A stretch of DNA of 64,000 bases from Lentzea albidocapillata subsp. violacea (GTDB lineage: Bacteria > Actinomycetota > Actinomycetes > Mycobacteriales > Pseudonocardiaceae): assembly GCF_900100275.1 (NCBI RefSeq), contig NZ_FNET01000004.1, forward strand, positions 62,001-126,000, written 5' to 3'. Position 1 is the first letter of the stretch. Each line of letters starts with the position of its first letter. This document shows positions 15,476 through 24,223 of the stretch, in pieces. The notes beneath the pieces are model-generated. The model ran no database searches. It was not told the DNA's origin and saw only the letters and a program-made list of their open reading frames with translations. A program made the translations under genes and the position numbers.

Positions 15476-15865
15476 TCGGCCGCAGCATCGGCACGAACGC
15501 GTGCCGATGGACCCAGGCCAGGTAGATCTCGATCACCGCGAGCACCACGGCGATCACCGCACCGCTGGGCTCCAGCAGCACGTGGAACCCGAAGATCCCG
15601 ACCACCAGCGGCGCCAGCAGCGCCAGCGCGAGCGGCACGAACCTGTTGGCCAGCAACATGATCCCGGCCACCAGCTCGACAACCTTGGTGACGGGCATGA
15701 TGAACCCGCTTTCACCGAGTGCGGTGGCGAACGCCACCGCCTCGGCCGACATGCCTTCGGTGGACTGCGACCCGATCCCGAACAATCCGGTGAACCCGGA
15801 GAACGTGAACAGCGCACGAACAACACCCGCACGACAACGTTGATGTACTTGAATGCCTTCGTCAT
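15432..15865 (-). pseudogene. DoxX-family membrane protein, frameshifted
   Basis: The start MTKAFKYINVVVRVLFV (ATG 15865) breaks off, while another frame continues the DoxX fold from ALFTFSGFTGLFGIGSQSTEG through EAVAFATALGESGFIMPVTKVVELVAGIMLLANRFVPLALALLAPLVVGIFGFHVLLEP to the stop at 15432. One base is missing near 15812-15818 (RC TTCGTGCGC). Repaired, it would be 144 residues with four helices, the normal DoxX size. DoxX proteins are small membrane proteins linked to redox or sulfur metabolism. Inactivation or sequencing error cannot be told apart here. Confidence 0.75.
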
Positions 15866-15889
15866 GCGGACAAGCATCGAACCTCCAGA

Positions 15890-16366
15890 TTACTGGAGGT
15901 AAAGATCCGTTCGCTCAGGGCGGAACGCGCTGTTCTCCGCGGCCTTCCTGAGGTGACGGAGCCAGGCGGCGAGGGATTCACCGAGGGCGGCCCGCATGCC
16001 GTCGACGTCGGCGAGCACCGGGTCTCCGTCCCAGGACTCCTCGGTGCGGACGTGCACCGACGACCCGATCGCGTCGAACGTCCACAGGTGGATGCCGGTG
16101 ATTCCGCTGACGGTTCCACCCCAGAGGATCCGGCGGGGCGCCCGTAGCTGGTACACAGTGGACTCGATGTCGAGACCGGCCGTGCTCCAGCAGAAGACGC
16201 TGCCCGTCCGAAGAGGACGGTCTGCGGCGGCGGCGGTGATGTCGGGTTGCCAGTCCGGCCACGAGGGCACGTCGGTGAGCAGCCGCCACACGCGCTGCAG
16301 CGGCGCGGCGACGACGGTGTCGCAGTGCACCACCACGGGTGCCTTCACGTCGATTCCGGTGATCAT
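15890..16366 (-). CDS. SRPBCC (START-like) ligand-binding protein
   Basis: 158 residues from ATG 16366 (AAAGGGT upstream). The pattern VHCDTVVAAPLQRVWRLLTDVPSWPDWQP at the N-terminus and the long C-terminal helix ESLAAWLRHLRKAAEN are classic for Bet v1/polyketide-cyclase-like helix-grip proteins (SRPBCC, AHSA1-like). These bind hydrophobic ligands; the function here is unknown. It lies downstream of the LAL regulator gene on the same strand, about 150 bases away. Confidence 0.8.
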   Translation of the reverse strand: MITGIDVKAPVVVHCDTVVAAPLQRVWRLLTDVPSWPDWQPDITAAAADRPLRTGSVFCWSTAGLDIESTVYQLRAPRRILWGGTVSGITGIHLWTFDAIGSSVHVRTEESWDGDPVLADVDGMRAALGESLAAWLRHLRKAAENSAFRPERTDLYLQ

Positions 16367-16453
16367 TCGCAGACCCTTTCGGGAACGGGAGCGGCAGCCT
16401 GTCCGCGACCATGGTCGTGCGAACTCGCCCCCGCTCGCGTCGGCAAGAGTCAC

Positions 16454-16519
16454 CTAGTGCCGTCACCGGCAACCTTCGCCGCGTCTTCCGGCGCTCAGCA
16501 GGGCGCCTCGCGGCACTAG
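16454..16519. repeat. Separated inverted repeat flanking the end of the LAL gene
   Basis: CTAGTGCCG (16454-16462) and CGGCACTAG (16511-16519) are perfect 9-base inverted repeats 48 bases apart, ending one base before the LAL stop codon. It could be a long-loop terminator or two operator halves. Confidence 0.4.
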
Positions 16520-19201
16520 TCACCCGAGATCGGGCATGTCCCTGAGCTGTCTGCGTGAGGTGACACCGAGCTTGCGGAAGATGCTGCGCAGGTGGGCGTC
16601 CACCGTGCGCGGGCTGAGGAACAGGCGCCCGGCCACCTCCTTCGTCGTCGCGCCCGCCGCGACCTGGCGCGCGATGTGCATCTCCTGCATGGTCAGCCGG
16701 TCGTAGGTGTGCTCGGAACGGTTGCGGGCCACCTCCCCGGTCGCGCGCAGCTCGTCGGCGGCCCGGCGGGCGAACGCTTCCAGGCCGATCTCCGACAGCT
16801 GTTCGTGCGCGGTACGCAGGTGTTCGCGTGCGTCGCGACGGCGGCCGGTGCGGCGCAGCCACTCCCCGTACCGCAGGTGCGCCCGAGCGAGTTGCAGGAC
16901 CAGTGGGCTACCCGCCAGGTGTTCGAGCGCCTCGCGGTGGTCGTCTTCCAGGTCGCTGACCAGCGCCCGCGTGCCTGCCGCGACACCCAGAGCGAAGCTG
17001 GTTCCCGCCGGCTCCGTGCGCTCCAGCAGGGACTCCAGCGCTGATTTCGCGACCGCGTTCTCGCCGCACCGGATCGCGGCCTCCACCAGTTCGGGCAGGG
17101 CGATGCCGGTGAGGAAGAGGTCGCCGCCCGCCACGGCGCGGGTGGCCGCGGCCAGGGCGGCCGGGTAGTCGGCCAGGCCGTTGTACAGCACGGCCGTCGC
17201 CCAGTGGGCGTTCGCGGTCAGCTGACCGGCAGGCCTGCTCATCACCTCGGCGAACAGGTCGAGCACCTCCTGGCGGCGCCCACGCATCGCCGCCAGGTGC
17301 ACTCTCGGGTAGAGCTGCGGCAGGTCACCGACTGCGTCGGCGATCGCCTCCTCCTCCGCTATCGCGGCCATCGCCTGCCCGAAGTCGCCGGTGAACACGG
17401 CGGACAGCGCCGTCTGCGCCAGGCCGAGCCGGATCGTCATCGGTGATCCCGTGTCCCGCCCGGTCCGCACCAGCCAGTCGACGACCGTCGCGTGCAGGTC
17501 GATGTCCCACAGCTCGCCCGCGAGCACCGTGGCCAACGCCGGCGCCCGCATCCACCCGGCGGTCCCGTCGCCGGTGAGAACCCGCCGCAGCGCCGGTATC
17601 CCGGCATGGTGCCCCTCGGTGTTCAACAACACCAATGCGTCGAGGAGATTCGGCGGTCCCGATGCCGGCAGCGCCACCCTGGCCGCGTCGAGCACCCGGT
17701 CCATCACTCCCGCGGCCCGTCCGACGAGGAGCCCCATCTCCAGTGCCGCCACGAAGCACTCGCGCGAACGTTCCGGATCACTGGTGGCGAGCCGCTGTGC
17801 TGCCCGCAGGATAAGCTCCGGCCCCCGGATGGACCCGTCCGCGCCCTGGACGAAGGCGATCTGCCCGCGCAGCAGGTCGGTGGACGCGTGCTGGAGATCG
17901 TCCAGTGACTCGGTGTCGAGGCTGGTCAACAGTGCCGCCGCCGCGTCGGCCTGGCCGGCCGCGAGGGTGGCCCGCGCGGCCGCGAGCGTGCGCTCGGTCT
18001 GTTTGCCGGGGTCGAGTGACAGCTCCGCCGCACGTTCGAGGAACGCGGCCGCTGCCGCCACTCCCCCACGCGCCTGCGCGCGCGAGGCCGACGACTCCAA
18101 CTGCGCCGCGACCTGTTCGTCCCGCCCGGTGGCGGCCTGCGCGCGGTGCCAGGCCTGCCGGTCCGGCGCGGCGACGGGGTCGGTGGCGTCGGCCAGTGCC
18201 CGATGCGCCACCTGACGCCGCTCCGGTTCGGCCGCGCGATAGGCGGCCGAGCGTGCCAGCGGGTGGCAGAACCGTGCGCGCGTGCCGAACCGCACGAGCC
18301 CGGACGTCTCGGCGATGGCGCTCGTCGCGGGCACGTCGAGGCCCAGCAGCCCTGCGGCCGTCCACAGCAGACTCAGGTCGCCGGTGGGATCGGCACTCGC
18401 GAGGGTCAGCAGCAGCCGCACGTCCGCAGGGAGTTCCGCCAGTCTGGTCCGGAAGCTCCGCTCGATCCGGCTCGCGACCGGTGACGGTGTCGGCAGCGCG
18501 AAGCCGCCCGCCTTCGGCAGCTCGATCAGGGCCAGCGGGTTTCCGCGTGCCTCGGCGAGCAGGCGGTCACGCACCCGCTCGTCGAGCGTCACCGTCTTCT
18601 CCTGAGCCAGCAACGCGCGCGCCTGCGCGTCGCTCAGGCCGCCGACGGTCAAGCCGGGCAGTTCGTCCAGGCCGGGGAGGACGCCGGAGTCGCGAGCCGC
18701 GAACACCATCGCGATCGGCTCGGCCGCGACGCGTCTCGCGAGGAACGTCAACGCCCCCACCGAAGCGGCGTCCATCCAGTGCGCGTCGTCGACGACGCAC
18801 AGCAGCGGACGTTCCGTCGCGGCGGCCGCCAGTAGTTCGAGCGTGGCGAGGCCGACGCGGAACGGGTCCGGTGTGCCGTCGGCCAGCCCGAACGCGACCA
18901 GGAGGGAGTCGCGGTAGGGAGCCGCCAGCGAGTCGAGGTGCGTCAGGACCGGCACGCACAGCTGGTGCAGTGCCGCGAACGGCAGCTCCCCCTCGAACTC
19001 CGACCCGGACGCGCGGATCACCTGGAACCGCTCCGCTGCCGCGTGCTCGGCGTGGTCCATGAGAGCGCTCTTGCCGATGCCCGGCTCGCCACGCAGGACG
19101 AGCACTCCGCCCTCACCCTTCTCCGCGGCGCCGACGAGGGCGAGCAGGCGAGCGATCTCGTCGTGCCGGCCGACGAGCGAGCGGGAGGACGTCGTGGGCA
19201 T
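16520..19201 (-). CDS. Large LuxR (LAL/MalT-type) ATP-binding regulator
   Basis: About 893 residues from ATG 19201. Order: AAA/STAND ATPase with Walker A (VLRGEPGIGKSALMDHAE) and Walker B (PLLCVVDDAHWMD), a long TPR-like helical region, and a C-terminal LuxR helix-turn-helix (TMQEMHIARQVAAGATTKEVAGRLFLSPRTVDAHLRSIFRKLGV). LAL proteins are ligand- and ATP-switched activators, often of sugar or antibiotic operons. It diverges from the MFS operon at 19325, a plausible target. ATG 19213 is a possible alternative start. Confidence 0.9.
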   Translation of the reverse strand: MPTTSSRSLVGRHDEIARLLALVGAAEKGEGGVLVLRGEPGIGKSALMDHAEHAAAERFQVIRASGSEFEGELPFAALHQLCVPVLTHLDSLAAPYRDSLLVAFGLADGTPDPFRVGLATLELLAAAATERPLLCVVDDAHWMDAASVGALTFLARRVAAEPIAMVFAARDSGVLPGLDELPGLTVGGLSDAQARALLAQEKTVTLDERVRDRLLAEARGNPLALIELPKAGGFALPTPSPVASRIERSFRTRLAELPADVRLLLTLASADPTGDLSLLWTAAGLLGLDVPATSAIAETSGLVRFGTRARFCHPLARSAAYRAAEPERRQVAHRALADATDPVAAPDRQAWHRAQAATGRDEQVAAQLESSASRAQARGGVAAAAAFLERAAELSLDPGKQTERTLAAARATLAAGQADAAAALLTSLDTESLDDLQHASTDLLRGQIAFVQGADGSIRGPELILRAAQRLATSDPERSRECFVAALEMGLLVGRAAGVMDRVLDAARVALPASGPPNLLDALVLLNTEGHHAGIPALRRVLTGDGTAGWMRAPALATVLAGELWDIDLHATVVDWLVRTGRDTGSPMTIRLGLAQTALSAVFTGDFGQAMAAIAEEEAIADAVGDLPQLYPRVHLAAMRGRRQEVLDLFAEVMSRPAGQLTANAHWATAVLYNGLADYPAALAAATRAVAGGDLFLTGIALPELVEAAIRCGENAVAKSALESLLERTEPAGTSFALGVAAGTRALVSDLEDDHREALEHLAGSPLVLQLARAHLRYGEWLRRTGRRRDAREHLRTAHEQLSEIGLEAFARRAADELRATGEVARNRSEHTYDRLTMQEMHIARQVAAGATTKEVAGRLFLSPRTVDAHLRSIFRKLGVTSRRQLRDMPDLG

Positions 19202-19229
19202 GGTCCGAACCATAGGACACCGGCACAAG

Positions 19230-19252
19230 TAGGTGATTGTCACCGACGCGAG
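19230..19252. promoter_or_regulatory. Operator-like repeat upstream of the MFS operon (copy 1)
   Basis: TAGGTGATTGTCACCGACGCGAG contains the perfect palindrome GGTGA-TTG-TCACC (19232-19244). A near copy starts at 22081, just ahead of the TetR-like coding sequence. A shared TetR-type operator is the simplest reading. Confidence 0.45.
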
Positions 19253-19324
19253 TGGCGCCGGTTCACGAAATGGTCATGGCATCCGCCAAGCGGAACCGGA
19301 AGCCCTCTGCAGAAGGACGAGACG

Positions 19325-20740
19325 ATGAGCGACAAAACCGCAGCCACGACACGGATACCGCGCGGGGTGGCGATGGCCGGCCTGGCGAGCGCCATGTTCC
19401 TGGTCATTCTCGACGCCGCCATGGTGAACCTCGCGGGATCCACGATCCGCGAGGGCCTCGGGCTCACGGCCGCCGAGCTCACGGTCGTCGTGGACAGCTA
19501 TCTGGTGGCGTTCGCCGGTCTGTTGCTGCTCGGCGGCCGTCTCGCCGACGTACTCGGTGGCCGCAAGGTGTTCCTGACCGGTATGACCGGCTACCTCGCG
19601 GCGACGGCGTTCTGTGCGCTGGCCACCTCCAGCGGGATGCTGGTCGCCGGACGGATCGCGCAGGGCATCGGGGCCGCGATCCTGATGCCTGCCGCGCTCT
19701 CTCTCGTGCTCGCCCTCTACTCGTCTCCCGCGGAACGCACTCGTGCGATGGGCATCTGGGGCGCGGTCGCCGGTACCGGCAGTCTCCTCGGCGTCTTTCT
19801 CGGTGGCACGCTGACCCAGCTGCTGGGCTGGCAGTCGGTGTTCCTCACGCCGGTGCCGTTCGGTGTGGCGGGAGCGATCCTCGTGTGGCGCTCGGTGCCC
19901 GCGGTCCCCGGTAGGCCCGGCAGGTTCGACGCGCTCGGCGCGATCACCATCACCGTCGGGATCTCCGGTCTCGCGCTGGGCATGGTCTCCGCCTCGGATG
20001 CCGGGTTCGGCGCGCCCAGCACGATCGTCGGCCTTGTGGTCGGCCTCGCCTCACTGGTGGCGTTCGTGGTCGTGGAGCGGCGTTCCACGCACCCACTGGT
20101 CCCGCTCGGCGTCTTCCGCCGCAGGCCGGTGATCACGGCGAACGTCGTGATGTTGCTGACCGGCGGCACGCTGACGAGCCTGTTCTTCTTCCTGCCGCAG
20201 TACCAGCAGGACGTGCTCGGGATGACCCCGTTGTCGGCGGGGATGACCCAGATCCCCATCGCCCTCATGATCATCGTCGGCAGTGTCGTCGCGCCACTGC
20301 TGGCCAGGCGCATCGGGCTGTCCCACGCGCTGCCGGTCGGCCTGGCCGTGCTGCTCGTCGGTTTTCTGTGGCTGGCGATGGATCCGACGACCAGTGGTTT
20401 CTCGGTGAGCCTGCTGGGCGCGTTCGTGCTGATCGGGCTCGGCCTCGGACTCGGGCTCGTCAACGCTACGGCGATGGGGGTGCGCGACAGCGAGGCCGGC
20501 GAGTCGGGCCTGCTCAGCGGGCTGGTCAACGCCGCGCAACAACTGGGCGGCGCGGTCGGGCTGGCCGCACTCGCCGGGATCGCCATCGGCGCCGCGGGCA
20601 CGCACGGGGACATCTCGTTCACGACCGCGTTCTTCGGCGAGGCCGCGCTCGTCGTCATCGCCCTCGCGTTGTCGCTCTTCTCCGCCGCCGGGAAACGGCA
20701 GGCCCTGACCTCCTCCACCGAAAGGAACGCACCACGATGA
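19325..20740 (+). CDS. DHA2-type MFS drug/efflux transporter
   Basis: 471 residues with 14 predicted membrane segments. Motif A-like GGRLADVLGGRKVFLTG follows the second helix, and motif C GAVAGTGSLLGVFLGGTL lies in the fifth, the mark of antiporter exporters. The family uses the proton gradient to expel drugs or metabolites. ATG 19325 has AAGGACGAG upstream. Its stop overlaps the start of the NmrA-like gene, and a Dabb protein follows: MFS, reductase, Dabb. This combination often accompanies quinone or polyketide detoxification. Confidence 0.9.
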   Translation: MSDKTAATTRIPRGVAMAGLASAMFLVILDAAMVNLAGSTIREGLGLTAAELTVVVDSYLVAFAGLLLLGGRLADVLGGRKVFLTGMTGYLAATAFCALATSSGMLVAGRIAQGIGAAILMPAALSLVLALYSSPAERTRAMGIWGAVAGTGSLLGVFLGGTLTQLLGWQSVFLTPVPFGVAGAILVWRSVPAVPGRPGRFDALGAITITVGISGLALGMVSASDAGFGAPSTIVGLVVGLASLVAFVVVERRSTHPLVPLGVFRRRPVITANVVMLLTGGTLTSLFFFLPQYQQDVLGMTPLSAGMTQIPIALMIIVGSVVAPLLARRIGLSHALPVGLAVLLVGFLWLAMDPTTSGFSVSLLGAFVLIGLGLGLGLVNATAMGVRDSEAGESGLLSGLVNAAQQLGGAVGLAALAGIAIGAAGTHGDISFTTAFFGEAALVVIALALSLFSAAGKRQALTSSTERNAPR

Positions 20741-21588
20741 ACGCCCCCACCGTGCTCGTGACCGCCGCGACCGGAACCGTCGGTTCCGCGCTGGTTCCCG
20801 CGCTGTGCAGCCGCGGCGTCAGCGTCCGCGCCATGACCCGCGACCCCGGCCGCGTCGTCCCCGGTGCCGAGACCGTCGTCGCCGACCTGCGGGAGCCGGA
20901 ATCGCTTGCCGCCGCACTGAAAGGCGTCGACGCGGTCTTCCTCAACAGCCCCTCGACGCTCGACGCCGCCGCGCTCCAGATCCGGTTCGCCGACCTCGCC
21001 CGCGACGCCGGCGTGCACCGGCTCGTCCTGCTCTCCCAGTACGGGGCGCGCGCCGACTCGCCGGTGCGGTTCCTGCGCTGGCACGCGGAAGTCGAGGCCC
21101 ACGTGGAGAAGCTCGGGCTCGATCACACCGTGCTGCGTCCCAACCTCTATCTGCAGGCGCTCCTCGCCTTCGCCGGCCCGATCGCGCAGGGCTGGTTCGC
21201 CGCACCGATCGGCGACGCCGCCGTCAGCGCCATCGACACCAGGGACATCGCCGACGCTGCCGCCGCCGTGCTGACCGGCACGGGACACACCGGCCGCACG
21301 TACACGCTGACCGGGCCACGCGCCGTGACCCACCACGAGATCGCCGCGGCGCTCGCCGCCGCGACCGGGCGGGAGGTCGCCTTCCACGACACGTCCGCGG
21401 ACCAGTTCGCCGCCGCGCTGACCGGAATGCTCCCGCCCTGGCAGCTCGACGGCCTCGTCGAGGACTACGCCCACTACGCCAGAGGTGAAGCCGCCGAGGT
21501 GCACACGTCCGTCGCCGACCTCACCGGACAGCCCGCACGCGACGTCACCGACTTCGCCCGCGACCACGCCACCGCGTTCGCAAGCTGA
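20737..21588 (+). CDS. NmrA-like NAD(P)-binding protein
   Basis: 283 residues starting in an ATGA overlap with the transporter gene. Rossmann motif VTAATGTVGSALVPAL at residues 7-22; then VADLREPESLAAALKGVDAVFLNSP and LRPNLYLQAL of the QorB/NmrA group. Probably an NADPH-dependent reductase or redox sensor acting on the compound exported or sensed by this operon. A homologue of equal length lies at 202-1053. Confidence 0.85.
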   Translation: MNAPTVLVTAATGTVGSALVPALCSRGVSVRAMTRDPGRVVPGAETVVADLREPESLAAALKGVDAVFLNSPSTLDAAALQIRFADLARDAGVHRLVLLSQYGARADSPVRFLRWHAEVEAHVEKLGLDHTVLRPNLYLQALLAFAGPIAQGWFAAPIGDAAVSAIDTRDIADAAAAVLTGTGHTGRTYTLTGPRAVTHHEIAAALAAATGREVAFHDTSADQFAAALTGMLPPWQLDGLVEDYAHYARGEAAEVHTSVADLTGQPARDVTDFARDHATAFAS

Positions 21589-21600
21589 AAGGGAAGTCCG

Positions 21601-22017
21601 ATGATCTACCACTGCATTCGTTTCACCCTCAAGCCCGGCGTCTCGGAGGAGGACAAGGTGGCCGGTCTCGCGCAGATGCGTGAGCACAGCAACGCCATCC
21701 CGTCCATCAAGGCGCGCGTCGTCGGCCCCGATTTCGGCGGCGAGTTCGAGTATGGCGCCGTATCCCTGATCGAGGACCTCCAGGGTTACGAGGAGTACAT
21801 GAACCACCCGGCGCACCTGGCCATGGACCGCGCCGGGCTGCCGCTGGTCGACAGGTTCGTGTCGTTCGACATCACCGACGATCCGGACCCGGAGATCGGC
21901 GCGAAGATCGCCGAGGTCCACCGGCGCCGCTACGAGAACATGCCCGACATCGCCGGCCTGGTCTCCGATCTCGGCGAGTACTCCGGCAGTGCCGCACCCG
22001 GCAAGCACGCGCACTGA
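21601..22017 (+). CDS. Dabb (stress-responsive alpha/beta barrel) protein
   Basis: 138 residues. The start MIYHCIRFTLKPGVSEEDKVAGLAQM and the ending strands DRFVSFDIT are those of the dimeric ferredoxin-like Dabb fold, with VVGPDFGGEFEYGAVSLIEDLQGYEEYMNHPAH in between. Dabb proteins serve in stress response or as small cyclases/monooxygenases in aromatic pathways. It is the last gene of the three-gene operon and is followed by a strong terminator. Confidence 0.85.
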   Translation: MIYHCIRFTLKPGVSEEDKVAGLAQMREHSNAIPSIKARVVGPDFGGEFEYGAVSLIEDLQGYEEYMNHPAHLAMDRAGLPLVDRFVSFDITDDPDPEIGAKIAEVHRRRYENMPDIAGLVSDLGEYSGSAAPGKHAH

Positions 22018-22022
22018 CCGCG

Positions 22023-22062
22023 AAGGCGGGCGTGTTCCCTGGCATGGGAGCACGCCCGCTTT
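22023..22062 (+). terminator. Strong terminator after the Dabb gene
   Basis: A 17-base arm (22023-22039) pairs with 22046-22062 with only two mismatched positions around the loop TGGCAT, GC-rich and ending in CTTT. It closes the MFS-NmrA-Dabb operon. Confidence 0.75.
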
Positions 22063-22080
22063 CGCGTTCCCGTGCGCGGT

Positions 22081-22102
22081 TAGGTGTTGTCGCCGACGCG
22101 AG
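22081..22102. promoter_or_regulatory. Operator-like repeat (copy 2), at the TetR gene
   Basis: TAGGTG-TTGTCGCCGACGCGAG matches 19230-19252 with one missing and one changed base. Here it runs straight into the TetR-like coding frame, leaving no room for a normal gene start. Confidence 0.4.
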
Positions 22103-22641
22103 CGCGGGTGGTTCGTCGCGAGCAGGGCTACGAGGGCGCCGGCCTGACCGGCCTGACCGACGCGATGGGCATCTCCGCCACCAGCATGTACGCGACCTTC
22201 GGCAACAAGGAGGAGCTGTTCCGCAAGGTCCTGGAGCGCTACACCGAAGGACCGAGTGACTACCTGGCCAGAGCCCTCGAAGAGCCGACCGCACTCGGCG
22301 TCGCGACCGCGATCCTGGCCGGCACCGTTCGCACGACCACACGTCCGGCAGGCCCCCACGGGTGCATGGGCGTCCAGGGCGCCCTGGCCACCGGCGAGTC
22401 CGGGCACGCGGTCCGCGACCTCCTCGCCGCCTGGCGCAACAACGGCTGCCGCCACGTCCGCGAGCGCTTCCAGCGGGCCGCCGACGACGGCGACCTGCCA
22501 CCGGAGGCCGACCCGGCGCTGGTGGCCCGCTACGTCACCACCCTGGCGTTCGGTATCGCCGTACAGGCCGCCGGCGGTGCCGGCCGCGACGAGCTTCAGG
22601 AAATGGCCGACGCCGCCTTGCGCGCCTGGCCTCTCCACTGA
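22084..22641 (+). pseudogene. TetR-family regulator, N-terminally truncated
   Basis: The frame encodes most of a TetR protein: ...REQGYEGAGLTGLTDAMGISATSMYATFGNKEELFRKVLERY is the second half of the DNA-binding domain, then a TetR_C ligand domain (GCMGVQGALATGESGHAVRDLL, GIAVQAAGGAGRDEL). The first helix, normally about 20 residues of the type FDRDxALxAALxVFWRQ, is missing or scrambled. The only starts are a TTG at 22084 with no ribosome site. It lies 21 bases beyond a terminator. I infer that a deletion fused an upstream operator region to codon 20 or so. A short functional form cannot be excluded. Confidence 0.6.
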
Positions 22642-22747
22642 GAACCACCGTGCCGGATAACGCCCGGGCATGAAGAACCGGCATTGGTACGACCGAACCG
22701 CGCGCGCACAGACTGAGGATCCCTGCCACTGCCCTGAAAGGTCCCCG

Positions 22748-24169
22748 ATGGCTGTGCGGATTCGACGAAGGTACTCGTCGGCCACCCTGTTGCTCTGCGG
22801 TCTGCCGCTGTGCTGTGCACTCCTGAGCCCAGCCGTGGCACACGCCGGCGACACGATCGGCTCCGACGGTTACGTGCACGTCGCGCCCAACGGTGTTGTG
22901 CTCGGCGTCGACCCCTACTACCCCACCGACGGCAACGGTGGTTACGACGTCGGCGACTACACCGTCGACCTGTCCTACGACCCGGCCTCGCGTTTCCTCA
23001 ACGCCAAGGCCGTCGTCACGGCCACCACCACGCAACGCCTCAGCCGGTTCAACTTGGACCTGCGCGGCCTCACCGTCACCGCGGTGAAGGTCAACGGCGT
23101 GCCCGCGTCGTTCGTCCGGGCGAAAGCCCACGAGCTGGTGATCACGCCCGCCACCGAACTGGCGGCGGACGCGTCGTTCACCGTGGAGGTCGTCTACTGC
23201 GGTCGCCCCCAGCCGGAGTACGTCCCTGGCCGGGGCGCCACCGGCTGGCGCACCACTCGGTCGGGGGGTGCGGTCGCGGCCGGTGCGCCCCATTCGGCGA
23301 CCACGTGGTTCCCGGTGAACGACACCTCGGTGGACAAGGCGACCTTCCACCTCAACGCCACGGTTCCCGCCGGGTGGAGCGTGGTGTCGACCGGAGTGCG
23401 CAAGTCCGTCCACAATGGAACCCACAGCTGGGTGGAGGAGGTGCCGGCCACGCCTTCCGCCACGATGATCGCGATCGACCGGTTCACCGTCCGCGAGTCC
23501 ACCCTGCACTCGGGCACGACGGTGCTGGATGCCTTCGGGCCGGGCGCCGACACCGCGCTTGCCAGGACTCTGCCCGCGGCGATGGAGTTCCTGACCGGCA
23601 AGCTGGGCGACTATCCCCTGCCTGCCACCGGTGGCGTCTACCTGCAGGACTGGCTCTACTACTCGCATCCCTCGCAGGGCCGTCCGGTGCACGGCGGCTT
23701 CGCGGGCGAGTCGGCGCTGGTGCAGGCCTTGGCATCGCAGTGGTGGGGCAACCACCTCGCCATCAAGATGTGGAAGGACCAGCCGCTGGTCGACTCGTTC
23801 GCCCGGTACACGGTGTGGATGTGGAACGAGGCGAAAGGCGGGACCACCGTCGAGCAGCACTACCAGGACGCGCTGCGCCGGGCGGGTTCGGACGCCCGGT
23901 TCTGGGGACGCCAGCTGGCTGATCCGGGAGTGGGACGGGAGTTCTCGGTCACCGACAAGGGCGTGCTGATGGTGCACGCGCTGCGCAAGCACATCGGTGA
24001 CGAGGCGTTCTTCACCGTGCTGCGGGACTATCCCGCGATCTCGACGCTGCTCAACCAGGGCTGGTACGACTGGGAGCTCTATACGGCAGCGGTGGCTGAC
24101 AAGGACCTCACCGCGTTCTATGAGGCCTGGGTTCACGGAACGACCCTGCCACCGGCAGAGCTTCGCTGA
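22748..24169 (+). CDS. Secreted M1-peptidase-like protein lacking zinc ligands
   Basis: 473 residues with a Sec signal (RRRYSSATLLLCGLPLCCALLSPAVAHA-G). An M1 N-terminal beta domain is clear (GYDVGDYTVDLSYDPASRFLNAKAVVTATT; WFPVNDTSVDKATFHLNATVPAGWSVVSTG). Where active enzymes have HEXXHQWFG and, 18 residues on, the third ligand in NEGFA, this protein reads VQALASQWWGNHL and LVDSFARY: all three zinc ligands and the catalytic Glu are gone although QWWG is kept. It is therefore probably a binding or structural pseudoenzyme. It stands alone between the TetR remnant and the cyclodipeptide locus. Confidence 0.8.
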   Translation: MAVRIRRRYSSATLLLCGLPLCCALLSPAVAHAGDTIGSDGYVHVAPNGVVLGVDPYYPTDGNGGYDVGDYTVDLSYDPASRFLNAKAVVTATTTQRLSRFNLDLRGLTVTAVKVNGVPASFVRAKAHELVITPATELAADASFTVEVVYCGRPQPEYVPGRGATGWRTTRSGGAVAAGAPHSATTWFPVNDTSVDKATFHLNATVPAGWSVVSTGVRKSVHNGTHSWVEEVPATPSATMIAIDRFTVRESTLHSGTTVLDAFGPGADTALARTLPAAMEFLTGKLGDYPLPATGGVYLQDWLYYSHPSQGRPVHGGFAGESALVQALASQWWGNHLAIKMWKDQPLVDSFARYTVWMWNEAKGGTTVEQHYQDALRRAGSDARFWGRQLADPGVGREFSVTDKGVLMVHALRKHIGDEAFFTVLRDYPAISTLLNQGWYDWELYTAAVADKDLTAFYEAWVHGTTLPPAELR

Positions 24170-24188
24170 CGGTTTGGGCTTGTTACGG

Positions 24189-24214
24189 GTGTCCCTCCGG
24201 TTCCGGTGGGACAC
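24189..24214. terminator. Bidirectional terminator
   Basis: GTGTCCC (24189-24195) pairs with GGGACAC (24208-24214), with CCGG/CCGG pairing inside. It separates the converging M1-like and LysR genes. Confidence 0.6.
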
Positions 24215-24223
24215 ACCGCTTCG

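Noticed and set aside
19717..22854. 1045-codon open frame on the reverse strand
   Set aside because: It is antisense to the MFS, NmrA, Dabb and TetR genes. Its composition is Arg/Gly/Val-rich without family motifs, a usual shadow in high-GC DNA.
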